In this document: piece after piece, positions 53,339 through 62,128 of the stretch
How positions within the stretch are numbered: the first letter of the stretch is position 1
Layout of the letters: every line of letters starts with the position of its first letter
Origin: Natronorubrum daqingense
GTDB lineage: Archaea > Halobacteriota > Halobacteria > Halobacteriales > Natrialbaceae
DNA length: 64,000 nucleotides
Assembly: GCF_001971705.1 (NCBI RefSeq)
Contig: NZ_CP019327.1
Coordinates: forward strand, 930,001 to 994,000
Reading direction: 5' to 3'
Made by a program: the position numbers and the translations under genes
The notes under the pieces: model-generated
What the model was told of the DNA's origin: nothing
The model's database searches: none
What the model saw: the letters and a program-made list of their open reading frames with translations, nothing else

Positions 53339-55186
53339 ATGTTGTCGATCGGAACGCTCTTCGCGATCATCCTCTCCGTCCTCACGGTGGGGACCATCCT
53401 CGCGTCGGTTGTGATCGTCGATCGGTTGCACGATTCCGAGGAGGGGTGGGTAGATAGTGCCCGCTCGAGGCTCGTGATGGGTGTTCCGTGGGGCTCGCTG
53501 ATCGTCATCGGACTCGTCTGTGGCGTCTACCTGTTCGTCCAAGACGGCATCTCGTCGATCAACGACCCGGTGACAATTCCCCACCGGGCGTATTCGTACT
53601 TCTACCCCCTGGGGATGCTCACGTCCTCGTTTTCACACGCGTCCGCGAGCCATCTCATGGGGAACCTCGCGGGGGCGATGGTGCTCGCCCCCATCGCGGA
53701 GTACGCGTGGGGTCACTATCCGGACGAGCGAGCGACGGATCGATTCTCGTGGTGGCCGACCACCCCCTGGATCCGGGCGGTGGTCGTCTTCCCGCTCGTC
53801 GTCGTCGGTCTCACGCTCGTGACGAGTCTCTTCGCGCTCGGACCGGTGATCGGCTTTTCGGGAGTCGTCTTCGCCTTCGCCGCGTTCGCGATCGTGCACT
53901 ATCCGATCGTCTCGCTCGTCGGCATCCTCGGCGTTCAGGGGGCGCTCGTGACCACCTACCAGGCGCTCCAATCGCCGATCGGCGTCTTCGTCGCCCAGCC
54001 CAGTCCGCCGTCGGCACCCTCGTGGGCCGGCATCGCGATACAGGGCCACGCACTCGGATTCTTCCTCGGACTCGTTCTCGGTATCGGGCTCCTACGCCTT
54101 CGAAACCGACAGCCTAACGCCCGCTGGGTCTGGCTCGCCGTCCTCCTCTTCGCGTTCGCACAGGGACTCTGGCAGATCTACTGGTTCGGCGGCGGGAACG
54201 TCTACTACCTCTTCAGAGGGCCCGGTGTCTTCCTCGTCATCGTTCTCGCGCTCGTGATTACCGTCGCCATCGCCGGCTCCGAGAAACCGATCGTGCCGGG
54301 ACGGCTCAGGTCGCGAGCAGACCCCACCGACCGAAATCGTTCGGACGGCCCCCTCGAGCGATCGCTCGAACTCGCCCGCCGTTCTGGCGAACGCGCCCCA
54401 TCGCCGACGGGCCGACTCGAGCGCATCGAAACGATCGCCAGCGGGCCACGCTCGAGGGGTCGAAGTCGGCTCGCGACGCTCGGGCAGCGACAGACGGGAA
54501 CCGTCCTCGTCGTCGTCGTGCTGGCGATCCTCGCGGGTATGGCCGTTCCGGTCAACCTCTTCGTCCTCGAGGATGCTACACCGGAGTCCGACTCGGCCGT
54601 CGAAATTGAGGACTACACGGTGCAGTACGCCGAGGACGTCGAAAACGAAATGACGACTCCGTTCGCCATCGGTCCGCTTCAGGACGCCATTTCCCTCGAG
54701 TCGAGTGGCGTCATCGTCGCGAGCGAGGAGCGACAGCTCTGGTCCGAAGCGATTCCCGCACAGAACCTCGAGTTCTCCGGTTCGGATTCGGTCGACGTCG
54801 GCGGCGTCGGGTGGCGCGAAACCGTCCACGTCGAACGCACCGGCTGGGAACCGGTCGGTAACGATTCCGTCTATCAGGTCGAACTCTGGGCGGACGGCGA
54901 GGACCCACAGGTGGCACACGAGTCGAACGAATCACGAGCAGACGTCCAACTCGAGGGCCAGAACGTGACGCTCGCGTCGACGGACGGGACGTTCGAGTTC
55001 GCCGTCGAATCGACCGAAACGGGTGCCGTCGAAACGACGCCGATTCCGGACGGCAACGAATCGACGACGGCCGGGACGCTCACGTTTGAACGCGAGAGCG
55101 ATCCGGACACCGATTCGGCCGAGACGATCTATGCAGTCGCCGACGGAACGCAGGTGGCTGTGGCGACCAAAGAGACCTACGAGTAA
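53339..55186 (+). CDS. Rhomboid-family intramembrane serine protease with large exported C-terminal domain
   Basis: A 615-residue membrane protein. The rhomboid core has Ser174 in GFSG and His237 in GHALG as the catalytic dyad and Asn109 in the HLMGN motif, across about seven helices (1-310). A cytoplasmic Arg/Ser-rich linker (about 315-395) then leads to another membrane helix (about 402-425) and a 190-residue exported beta-rich domain ending at residue 615. That last part is not seen in ordinary rhomboids and may bind a partner or substrate. The ATG at 53339 is preferred over an in-frame TTG. Confidence 0.88.
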   Translation: MLSIGTLFAIILSVLTVGTILASVVIVDRLHDSEEGWVDSARSRLVMGVPWGSLIVIGLVCGVYLFVQDGISSINDPVTIPHRAYSYFYPLGMLTSSFSHASASHLMGNLAGAMVLAPIAEYAWGHYPDERATDRFSWWPTTPWIRAVVVFPLVVVGLTLVTSLFALGPVIGFSGVVFAFAAFAIVHYPIVSLVGILGVQGALVTTYQALQSPIGVFVAQPSPPSAPSWAGIAIQGHALGFFLGLVLGIGLLRLRNRQPNARWVWLAVLLFAFAQGLWQIYWFGGGNVYYLFRGPGVFLVIVLALVITVAIAGSEKPIVPGRLRSRADPTDRNRSDGPLERSLELARRSGERAPSPTGRLERIETIASGPRSRGRSRLATLGQRQTGTVLVVVVLAILAGMAVPVNLFVLEDATPESDSAVEIEDYTVQYAEDVENEMTTPFAIGPLQDAISLESSGVIVASEERQLWSEAIPAQNLEFSGSDSVDVGGVGWRETVHVERTGWEPVGNDSVYQVELWADGEDPQVAHESNESRADVQLEGQNVTLASTDGTFEFAVESTETGAVETTPIPDGNESTTAGTLTFERESDPDTDSAETIYAVADGTQVAVATKETYE

Positions 55187-55234
55187 GGTGCTCGAGCCGC
55201 CCACGTGAAAATCTGACTGAGTGTCACATAAACG

Positions 55235-55450
55235 CTATAGTTCATCTTTAAATACACTCACGGGTACAGACACATTTCTTTCGCCGAGATTCACCGGTAT
55301 CGAATTGAACGCATTTGCTCTCGAGATGGTCGCGAATCGATTACAGTAGCCGTGAAAGCGACAGTCGTCGCAACTGGGACGATCGTTAACGGCTACGTGG
55401 CTGTGAGAAGTCGGCGGGAAACAATAGCCGACTGCGTCGGCCTTTTGCGT
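55235..55450 (-). pseudogene. Start-less cysteine-rich reading frame, possible gene remnant
   Basis: Reading the minus strand, an open frame ending in TAG at 55235-55237 contains a CDDCRFHGYC motif (CxxCx5C) after SHSHVAV, and a second Cys at GYCFPP. It runs upstream into the start of the ABC transporter gene without a visible ATG, GTG or TTG outside that gene. AT-rich base composition at its 3' end differs from the surrounding. It could be a decayed zinc-binding protein or chance; support is weak. Confidence 0.25.
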
Positions 55451-55467
55451 GAGTTGACTCTGAATCG

Positions 55468-56235
55468 ATGAGCAAGCACACGCTGCAACAGGACGCGCAC
55501 TCGACCGACCGACCGCGTACCGACGAGGCCGAGCTACCGACTGTGGTTCGTCTCGCGGGCGTCACGCACGAGTACGGCTCGAGTGGGGCTCGCGGAGTCT
55601 CCGGGTCTGATCGGGCCGTGACCGCGCTCGAGGACGTCTCGCTCGACGTCCACGCCGGCGAAATCGTCGGCTTCGAGGGGCCAAGCGGCAGCGGAAAGTC
55701 GACGATCCTGCACGCCGTTTCGGGGCTATTGGTCCCCTCTTCTGGAACCGTCGAGTTGCTCGGAACGCCACTCGAGGGCCGTTCCAATCGGCAGCGAACC
55801 CGGCTTCGACGCGAGCACGTCGGCATCGTGTTTCAGCGATTTCACCTGCTCCCCTCCCTCTCTGCGCGTGCGAACGTCGCGTTGCCACTCGTCCAGACGG
55901 GACTGCCGAGAACTGCCCGTCGCGAGCGGGCCGAAACGTTGCTCGAGCGCGTCGGGCTCGCTGAACGGATCACGCATCTACCGGGCGAACTCAGCGGGGG
56001 TGAACGCCAGCGCGTCGCGATCGCGCGAGCGCTCGTGACCGATCCGGACGTCATCGTCGCCGACGAGCCGACGGGCGAGCTCGATACCGAGACTGGCGCG
56101 GACGTCCTCGAGTTGCTGACGGATATCGGCCGTGATCGGGCAGTACTGGTCGCCTCCCACGACGAACCGACGCTCGCCGTCGCCGACCGCGTGATCACCC
56201 TACGCGATGGACGGGTGGTTTCCGATGGCAGCTGA
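55468..56235 (+). CDS. ABC transporter ATP-binding protein (LolD/MacB type)
   Basis: A 255-residue ABC ATPase. Walker A is GPSGSGKS, the Q-loop is in VFQRFHLLPSLSA, the signature is LSGGERQRVAIARAL, Walker B is VIVADEPTGELD and the H-loop is in VLVASHD. The RFHLLPSLSARANVALPL stretch is typical of the MacB/LolD group, which acts on outward lipoprotein or small-molecule export through FtsX-like permeases. The following two genes are such permeases. An N-terminal extension of 22 residues is polar and probably dispensable. Confidence 0.92.
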   Translation: MSKHTLQQDAHSTDRPRTDEAELPTVVRLAGVTHEYGSSGARGVSGSDRAVTALEDVSLDVHAGEIVGFEGPSGSGKSTILHAVSGLLVPSSGTVELLGTPLEGRSNRQRTRLRREHVGIVFQRFHLLPSLSARANVALPLVQTGLPRTARRERAETLLERVGLAERITHLPGELSGGERQRVAIARALVTDPDVIVADEPTGELDTETGADVLELLTDIGRDRAVLVASHDEPTLAVADRVITLRDGRVVSDGS

Positions 56236-57496
56236 CGACGCCTTCGAGTCGAACGAAGACGGCACGCGACGCTCGCGGTGGTGTGGAATCCTCGGCGTCT
56301 CGGTCACTCGGCTGTGGAAGCGGACCGTCCGAACCAGATCGAGTCGGGTCCTCGCGACCGTCTGTGCCGTCGCCCTCACGATTGCACTGCTCGTCGTCGT
56401 GACCGGCGTCGCGCTCGGACTCGCCGATGGCGGCGCTGTCGACGACGCCGATGCCGACGTACAGATCGTCCCCGAAGAGAGCGGCACGCTGTCGGCCGTC
56501 GACGGCGTCGAGGGGCCTCGCCTCGGTGAGACGAACGATCGGGCGGAGACGATTCGCGAATCCGACGGTGTCGATCACGCCTCACCCGTCCTCATCGAAC
56601 CGGTCGAACTCGAGTCCCCGAGTGACGACGAATCCGTGACGATTCTTCTCGTCGGTGTCGATACGGACGACGAAAGCCGAACCGTCGGCGGGCTCTCGAC
56701 GGCGCAGTTAGCGGGGGGTGACGACGGTGGCGACAACGAATCGGATGCCACCTCACAGGATGGCACCATCGTCCTCTCCGAACCGGCCGCAGACCGATTG
56801 GATGCAGCGCCCGACGACGACATTGCCGTCGGCTCCTCACACGTCCCAGAAGGCGTTCCAGCCCCCTCGATGACGGCGACTGACATCGAGTCGACCGACG
56901 ACGAAACGCCGGTCGCACTCGTCGACCTCGAGCAGTTGCAGACGCTCTCGGGTGCCGACGACGACCAACTGGCAGATCAGGTCCTGGTGTGGGGCGACGA
57001 CGACGCAGCGGCGTCCGCTGCTGACGACGAGTATCCCGACGCGGCGGTCGAAACCCACGACGGAACCGACCCGTCCGCACTGTTCAACGACGGACTCGCG
57101 TTCGCGACGAGCGTGCTTACGTTCGTCATCGGAATCGCAATCTGTGCCTCTTTCGTCGCCACGACCGCCGGGATGACCGTCACCGAAGAGCGCCGGACGC
57201 TCGCCGTTCTCGAGGCCGTTGGCTACCCTACGCGGAGTCGCCTCTCGATCGTCGCCGTCTCGACGATGCTGACGACGATCGTCGGTGCACTCGTCGGCAT
57301 CGTCCTCGGCATCGGTGGCATCGCGCTCGTCAACGCAATCGCCACCGCGACGATTGCCCCCGGTGCCGTCGCCATCGTTCACCCAATACTCGTCCCCTAC
57401 GCACTCGGCGTCGCCCTCGTCTCGGGGCTCGTCGCGATTCCTTACCCGCTCGCGGTCGCCGCGCGCACCTCCGTCCTCGAGGAGGTGGGACGGTGA
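56225..57496 (+). CDS. FtsX-like ABC transporter permease, first
   Basis: A 423-residue membrane protein with the MacB topology: a first helix near 40-65 (RVLATVCAVALTIALLVVVTGVALG), an exported domain of about 220 residues, and three clustered C-terminal helices ending in VAARTSVLEEVGR, the FtsX domain. It overlaps the ATPase gene by 11 bases; the ATG at 56225 is preferred over 56207. The substrate is unknown; candidates from the family are peptides, lipids or lipoproteins. Confidence 0.87.
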   Translation: MAADDAFESNEDGTRRSRWCGILGVSVTRLWKRTVRTRSSRVLATVCAVALTIALLVVVTGVALGLADGGAVDDADADVQIVPEESGTLSAVDGVEGPRLGETNDRAETIRESDGVDHASPVLIEPVELESPSDDESVTILLVGVDTDDESRTVGGLSTAQLAGGDDGGDNESDATSQDGTIVLSEPAADRLDAAPDDDIAVGSSHVPEGVPAPSMTATDIESTDDETPVALVDLEQLQTLSGADDDQLADQVLVWGDDDAAASAADDEYPDAAVETHDGTDPSALFNDGLAFATSVLTFVIGIAICASFVATTAGMTVTEERRTLAVLEAVGYPTRSRLSIVAVSTMLTTIVGALVGIVLGIGGIALVNAIATATIAPGAVAIVHPILVPYALGVALVSGLVAIPYPLAVAARTSVLEEVGR

Positions 57497-58737
57497 GGCT
57501 TCGTCGGGGCGGTAGACGTCTGCGGGCGGTGGTCGGGCTAGCCGGCTCGCAGCTTCGGCGCTCGCCCGGACGAACTGTCCTCACCGTATTCGCCGTCGCG
57601 CTCGCGGTCCTGTCGGTGACGCTTCTCGCCAGCCTCGGCGTCGGCGTCGTCGAAACGGGAGAGGATGGCCTCGACAGTTCCAGTCGCGATATCTGGATCT
57701 CGAGCGATCCGATCGACCCGTCAGCCAGTGGCACCGAAAACCCGATCGTCGGCGCACACACCGTGTCTGCAGAGGTAAGCGAGCGTGAGGACATCAGTTC
57801 CGCCGCACCGCTCGCGATGCACGACGTCTACATCGGAACGTCACCGGACGACCTCGAGCGAACGTCGGCCGTCGGCGTCCACGAGACCCACGACGGGTTC
57901 GGCTTCGAGGAGGGGGAGGGGTTCGAAACCGATTCGAACGCGTCCGACGGTGAGGGGGTTGTCGACGAGCGGCCAACCGACCCGAACGTCGAAGAGATCG
58001 TCCTCGATCCCGATACTGCCGAGGAACACGACGTGTCGGTCGGCGAGTCGGTCTACGTCGGGACGGCTCGAGAGTCGGCACCGAACTACGAGTTCACCGT
58101 CGTCGGAATCGCCGAGTACTATTCGCAATTCCTCGGGTCGGACACCGAAGCGATTCCGTTGGGTGATCTCCAGGCCCTCGGCGGAACGGCCGGAACCGAC
58201 CGAGCGACGTTCATCACCGCGAGCGTCGCCGACGGTGAAGATCCAAACGCCGTCGCAGCCGAACTGGACGACGACTATCCGGAGTACGACGTTCGAGCCA
58301 ACGACGAGCAGGTCGGGGCGATGATCGAAGAGCGACCGCTCGTCATCGCGAGCGGCACGACGCTGGTCGGCCTCGCGCTCGTCGGCGGCGTCGTTTTGAC
58401 GGTCAACCTCTTCGCGTTGGTCGCCTACCAGCAACGCGACGAACTCGCTGCACTACGAGCAATCGGCCTCTCTCGGTGGGTACTCGCCGGAACCATCGCC
58501 GTCCAGGGGTTCCTCATCAGCCTCGTCGGTGGCGTACTCGGACTCGCAACGACCCCCCTGTTCGCCACGGGACTCAACCACATCTCGGCGTCAGTCGTCG
58601 GCTTCGACGAATTACTGCAAACCCCACCTGAGGTGTACCTCCTCGGACTCACGCTCTCGATTGCCCTCGGAACGGTCGTCGCCCTCGTCACCGGCTGGCG
58701 TGGCGCTCGCTACGCTCGACTCGAGCACCTCGAGTGA
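57493..58737 (+). CDS. FtsX-like ABC transporter permease, second
   Basis: A 414-residue protein with the same layout: an Arg-rich start, a first helix (TVLTVFAVALAVLSVTLLASLGVG), an exported domain about 55-280, then three helices with ELAALRAIGLSRWVL, the FtsX coupling helix. It starts at a GTG with a GTGA overlap on the previous stop, so ATPase, permease 1 and permease 2 form one coupled operon. The pair presumably forms a heterodimer. Confidence 0.87.
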   Translation: MRLRRGGRRLRAVVGLAGSQLRRSPGRTVLTVFAVALAVLSVTLLASLGVGVVETGEDGLDSSSRDIWISSDPIDPSASGTENPIVGAHTVSAEVSEREDISSAAPLAMHDVYIGTSPDDLERTSAVGVHETHDGFGFEEGEGFETDSNASDGEGVVDERPTDPNVEEIVLDPDTAEEHDVSVGESVYVGTARESAPNYEFTVVGIAEYYSQFLGSDTEAIPLGDLQALGGTAGTDRATFITASVADGEDPNAVAAELDDDYPEYDVRANDEQVGAMIEERPLVIASGTTLVGLALVGGVVLTVNLFALVAYQQRDELAALRAIGLSRWVLAGTIAVQGFLISLVGGVLGLATTPLFATGLNHISASVVGFDELLQTPPEVYLLGLTLSIALGTVVALVTGWRGARYARLEHLE

Positions 58738-58762
58738 CGCGAGCGTCACCGACAGACACTGG

Positions 58763-59407
58763 TCACGCCCACTCGATCCGGAACACTTCCGCCTCGAGCG
58801 TTCGCTCGCCTTCGGTGTGGAACTCGAATCGCTGTTCGATCGGGAACTCCGCTCGAAACGCGTGCGTGACGTCGCCGCCCTCGTCCGCCGCGAACGACTC
58901 GACGAACGACTGACTCCCCTCGTTGTGGATCGTATACGAAACGTCGGCGATCGACCGAGCAGTCTCGAGGAACGCCCGATCCGCGTGACGATTTCCCCGT
59001 TGTGCGCCGAAGGGTGGATTCGAAAAGACCGTGACCGTAGCGTCGTCTACCGGCCCCGATAGTGGCGGCTGCGTGGCGTCAGCACGGACCCACTCGAGAA
59101 AACCCGATTCCTCCGCCGCGTCGAGTCTGGCCGCATTGGACTGCGCGACCGCGAGGGCGTTGGGATCGACGTCGACTCCGATCACGCGTTCGGCCCCCGA
59201 AAGCGACGCCGCGATCGCGAACATTCCCGTCCCGGTCCCTAAATCGACGACCCAGCCGTCGAGATCCCCGGTGAGTCGGGCCTGATGACAGACGTGGGCG
59301 GCAATCTCGGGGGGCGTGAGGTACTGCTCGAGTGCGACCGACGGGTCTGCAAAATCGTCGAGCGTCTCGAGCGCTCGAGCGAGCGATCGCCGCGACGGGC
59401 CGGACAT
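58763..59407 (-). CDS. METTL5-like S-adenosylmethionine-dependent methyltransferase
   Basis: A 214-residue class I methyltransferase. Motif I is VVDLGTGTGMFAIAA, the acidic loop follows at GVDVDPN, and motif IV is NPPFG at about 130-134, the signature of N6-adenine methyltransferases. The LEQYLTPPEIAAHV N-terminus is that of archaeal METTL5-type proteins. Relatives act on 18S rRNA in eukaryotes; an archaeal rRNA adenine target is likely but not shown. Cytoplasmic. Confidence 0.9.
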   Translation of the reverse strand: MSGPSRRSLARALETLDDFADPSVALEQYLTPPEIAAHVCHQARLTGDLDGWVVDLGTGTGMFAIAASLSGAERVIGVDVDPNALAVAQSNAARLDAAEESGFLEWVRADATQPPLSGPVDDATVTVFSNPPFGAQRGNRHADRAFLETARSIADVSYTIHNEGSQSFVESFAADEGGDVTHAFRAEFPIEQRFEFHTEGERTLEAEVFRIEWA

Positions 59408-59589
59408 GCGAATCGATTCGGACTCGAGCGTGATAGCCCCCTCGGAATTGGGACTGGAAGGGACACGTTCGACCGCCGACGGAACGTGTTCTCGTGACCC
59501 ATCTGACGACCCGGTTGTCGAGACGCATGAATCATATTAAATATGGTATGTTCGAATAGAGTTAAGGATAATCCGTGTGACGTGCAGGT

Positions 59590-59757
59590 ATGGAGTGTCC
59601 ACGCTGTGAGGGAGCGTTAGAGGAGCTCTCGTTGGGTGACGTCTCGACGGTGTCGTGTCCACACTGTGAGTTTGCGGACGTCCCGGTCGACCACATCCCC
59701 GAGGGTGAGGAACCGGAGTCCTGGCGAGACGCGTTCCACCGATTTTACGATCAGTAA
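59590..59757 (+). CDS. 55-residue zinc-ribbon protein
   Basis: A short gene with MECPRCEGALEELSLGD at the start and CPHCEF in the middle: two CxxC knuckles spaced 18-20 residues, one zinc ribbon. The C-terminus is acidic with a Trp/Arg/Tyr end (SWRDAFHRFYDQ). It lies between the METTL5 and actin-like genes; a TATA-like GTTAAGGA near 59560-59567 could drive it as a leaderless transcript. Such small zinc-finger proteins are abundant in haloarchaea, some with regulatory roles. Confidence 0.75.
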   Translation: MECPRCEGALEELSLGDVSTVSCPHCEFADVPVDHIPEGEEPESWRDAFHRFYDQ

Positions 59758-59842
59758 CCGAGCTGTCGAACCACGGCCTCCTGCCCGTCCTTCGAACGTG
59801 TCTGCGAACTCGAGTGTCGCGACTCTCGAGAAACTCGTCGCC

Positions 59843-59848
59843 AAAAAA
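59843..59848 (-). terminator. Oligo-T terminator of the actin-like gene
   Basis: A run of six T on the minus strand begins 14 bases after the stop at 59862, a suitable archaeal terminator. Confidence 0.45.
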
Positions 59849-59861
59849 TACGCTATGGCGC

Positions 59862-60896
59862 TTATTCGGCAGCCGCTTCCGCTTCTTCTGCGTCGTCGTC
59901 TCCGCCGTCGTGGTCGACGTCTTCGTCGGAACGGGCGGCCACGAGGCCACCACGGGCGACGCTGTAGAGGGGTTCGTTCGCGTGGGAGACGTCCCGAATC
60001 GAGAACGGAATGTTCGCGTCCTCGAGGTGGTCACGGAAGAGGTCCTCGAAGCCACTCGGACTCGAGGTTCCGCCCGTGACGACGACCGGAACGTCCAGTC
60101 CTTCCTCGACGTCTTCGTCGTCGACTTCTTTGACGATGTTCTCGATGACGTAGTCGAGCAGGTTCTCGTAGTAAATCGAGAGTGCACCTTCGACGCCACC
60201 AACGTCGGTCGTGAAGTCGAGTTCGAAGTCGTCTTCCTTGATGGAGGTGACCTTGTCGACGGGCGTGCCCGTCGCGCGGGCGGCCTGTTCGTCGACCCAG
60301 TCGCCACCGCGGGCGACGGAGAACTTCATGACCGGCACTGCGTAGTACGCCAAACAGACGTTCGTCATCCCGGCACCGAAGGAGATGCCGAGGCCGGTGA
60401 AGTTGTTGTCCGCGAGTTCGGAGTAGATGACGGACATCCCTTCGTTGATCGGTTCGGAGTCGTATCCCATGTCGTTGAGGAACGACTCGATCGTTTTCTG
60501 GTGATACAGCGTCGAGAGATCCGAGTCGATCGGATCTGCGGGCGAGGAGAAGTACAGTTTCTCGTCAGGATAGGCTGGCTCGCCGACGACCTGTTCGATG
60601 ATGAGTTTCATCATCGGAATCGCGCTCTTCTCGTCGTTCGAGAGGATCCCGTGTTTCATCGGGCGGCGTGTCTCCTTGTTGAAAATGTTCGCAAAGTTAA
60701 GGGCGTCGTCACCAACGACGTACACCTTATCGTCTTTGCGAATGTGGAGTACTTCACTTCGCGAGAGCATTTGCTCGGCCATATCCGAGTATTCGATCTC
60801 TACGAATGAGTTGCGCTGTTGCACGAAAACCGTGTCGTTCCCATCCTGCTGTGCTGACAGGATGTTCATCGTCCCAACGTCTAGGCCTTTCGCCAT
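59862..60896 (-). CDS. Actin-like ATPase (salactin/volactin-type)
   Basis: A 344-residue actin-superfamily protein. The phosphate-1 motif is LDVGTMNI (5-12), the phosphate-2 motif is [11 protein letters not shown] (170-180), and the adenosine motif is [13 protein letters not shown] (271-283). An acidic C-terminal tail with [12 protein letters not shown] is extra. Haloarchaeal actin homologues salactin and volactin form dynamic filaments and affect cell shape; this belongs to that general group, and I cannot tell which. Its promoter has TATA at 60921-60926 and predicts a leaderless transcript. A membrane-protein gene lies directly upstream. Confidence 0.85.
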   Translation of the reverse strand: MAKGLDVGTMNILSAQQDGNDTVFVQQRNSFVEIEYSDMAEQMLSRSEVLHIRKDDKVYVVGDDALNFANIFNKETRRPMKHGILSNDEKSAIPMMKLIIEQVVGEPAYPDEKLYFSSPADPIDSDLSTLYHQKTIESFLNDMGYDSEPINEGMSVIYSELADNNFTGLGISFGAGMTNVCLAYYAVPVMKFSVARGGDWVDEQAARATGTPVDKVTSIKEDDFELDFTTDVGGVEGALSIYYENLLDYVIENIVKEVDDEDVEEGLDVPVVVTGGTSSPSGFEDLFRDHLEDANIPFSIRDVSHANEPLYSVARGGLVAARSDEDVDHDGGDDDAEEAEAAAE

Positions 60897-60920
60897 AGTT
60901 GGGCAAGGCGGCCGACGGAA

Positions 60921-60926
60921 TATAAA
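60921..60926 (-). promoter_or_regulatory. TATA box of the actin-like gene
   Basis: TTTATA on the minus strand is centred 27 bases upstream of the ATG at 60896. A second candidate, CTTATAAT, lies near 60957-60964. Confidence 0.5.
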
Positions 60927-60992
60927 TCTATGTGAATTTCTTACATCTCAACGTGTGAATTATAAGCGGCAATTACCGCCAGTATCAGATGA

Positions 60993-61904
60993 TTACCTGC
61001 GGGGAAGGAGGCCTCGAAGCCGATCGAGTAGTCCAGAGATCGCCGATCCCTCGTTCTCGGCCGTTGCCAGTTCTTCGTTGCGCTTTTGCTCTCGAAGTTC
61101 CTTCAACTTCGACGTCTGGTCGTCGACCGTCGAACTCGAGGTCGTCGTCTTCGTTTCGCCACCTTTCAGTCCCTTCAAGCCCGCGACCTGTGCGTCGACA
61201 CCACTCGAGCGTGCGGTCTTCGTTCCGGCGTCCGTATCGACCGAAACGTCCTCGAAGTCGTCGCTCGAGAAGCTCAGCCGTTTGTGCTCGGTCTTCTGGA
61301 CGCCTCCCCACGAGAGTTCGACGTCTTCCATCGCTTCGTCGATATCCCGCTGGACGTCGGCATCGGAGAGTTCCTCTTCCTCGTCGTCCTCGCCGTCGAT
61401 CTGAACCGTCTCCGCCTGGCGCGCGAGGTCGAGGTAGTGAGCGACGAGCGCCGCGCCGGTCGAAGCGATAAGCCCGGAGAGGCCGAGCGCGTACGTCGCG
61501 ACGACCTCGATGGTGTAGTCGACCTCGCGAACGAAGTTCCAGTGCATCGGGTAGGCGTAGACGAACCCGATGACCGCACCGATGGTGACCACTGCACCCG
61601 CGACCGAGGTGTAACGCACCTTACGCTCGGCGGGCAACAAGACGACGATCCCCAGCATCATCGCGGGAAGCGAAAGCATTCCGAGTGCGTACGCCGACTG
61701 AATCCAGTCGTAGTACGCGCTGTCTAAGGTGTGGACCTCGTGCGTACTCCCCCAGAGGAAGAGTACGAGGGCCGTCACCGCGATTCCGATTCCACCGAAG
61801 AAGAGGCCGAAACCGACGTAGACGTCGGTTCGCTCCTCGGGTTCACCGATGTATCGACGATAGAGGTCGAAGAGATACCCATCTGCAGGCTGTTCCGCTG
61901 GCAT
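60993..61904 (-). CDS. Four-helix membrane protein next to actin-like gene (DUF7139-like)
   Basis: A 303-residue protein. The N-terminal 20 residues are soluble (YLFDLYRRYIGEPEERTDVY), followed by four or five membrane helices up to about 165, and then a long cytoplasmic tail with acidic and Ser/Thr segments, a coiled-coil-like STVDDQTSKLKELREQKRNEEL and a basic end LLDRLRGLLPRR. I recall the family as DUF7139 and recall seeing it beside actin homologues in other haloarchaea; both are from memory. The cytoplasmic tail would be able to bind the actin-like filament. The ATG at 61904 is preferred. Confidence 0.75.
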   Translation of the reverse strand: MPAEQPADGYLFDLYRRYIGEPEERTDVYVGFGLFFGGIGIAVTALVLFLWGSTHEVHTLDSAYYDWIQSAYALGMLSLPAMMLGIVVLLPAERKVRYTSVAGAVVTIGAVIGFVYAYPMHWNFVREVDYTIEVVATYALGLSGLIASTGAALVAHYLDLARQAETVQIDGEDDEEEELSDADVQRDIDEAMEDVELSWGGVQKTEHKRLSFSSDDFEDVSVDTDAGTKTARSSGVDAQVAGLKGLKGGETKTTTSSSTVDDQTSKLKELREQKRNEELATAENEGSAISGLLDRLRGLLPRR

Positions 61905-62096
61905 TAGCAACCCGTTTATACTCCAGTACTATGACTGTTGGGTCGACTTACCAGTTATATATCAAACTGGTTTTTCCGTGATTTGATCCCCGTTTCCTCT
62001 GTCACGTTCCCCGTCTAGCCCGACGCTCGATTCGTCTCGTCCGACTGGTCTTCGTCACCGTGTGGCTCGCTCGTCGCTGTATTTTCGACAGCGTGC

Positions 62097-62106
62097 AGTA
62101 TATACG
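62097..62106 (+). promoter_or_regulatory. TATA box of dph2
   Basis: AGTATATACG is centred about 27 bases upstream of the ATG at 62129, predicting a leaderless transcript. Confidence 0.55.
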
Positions 62107-62128
62107 TCCGTGCACGCTACACCGGACA

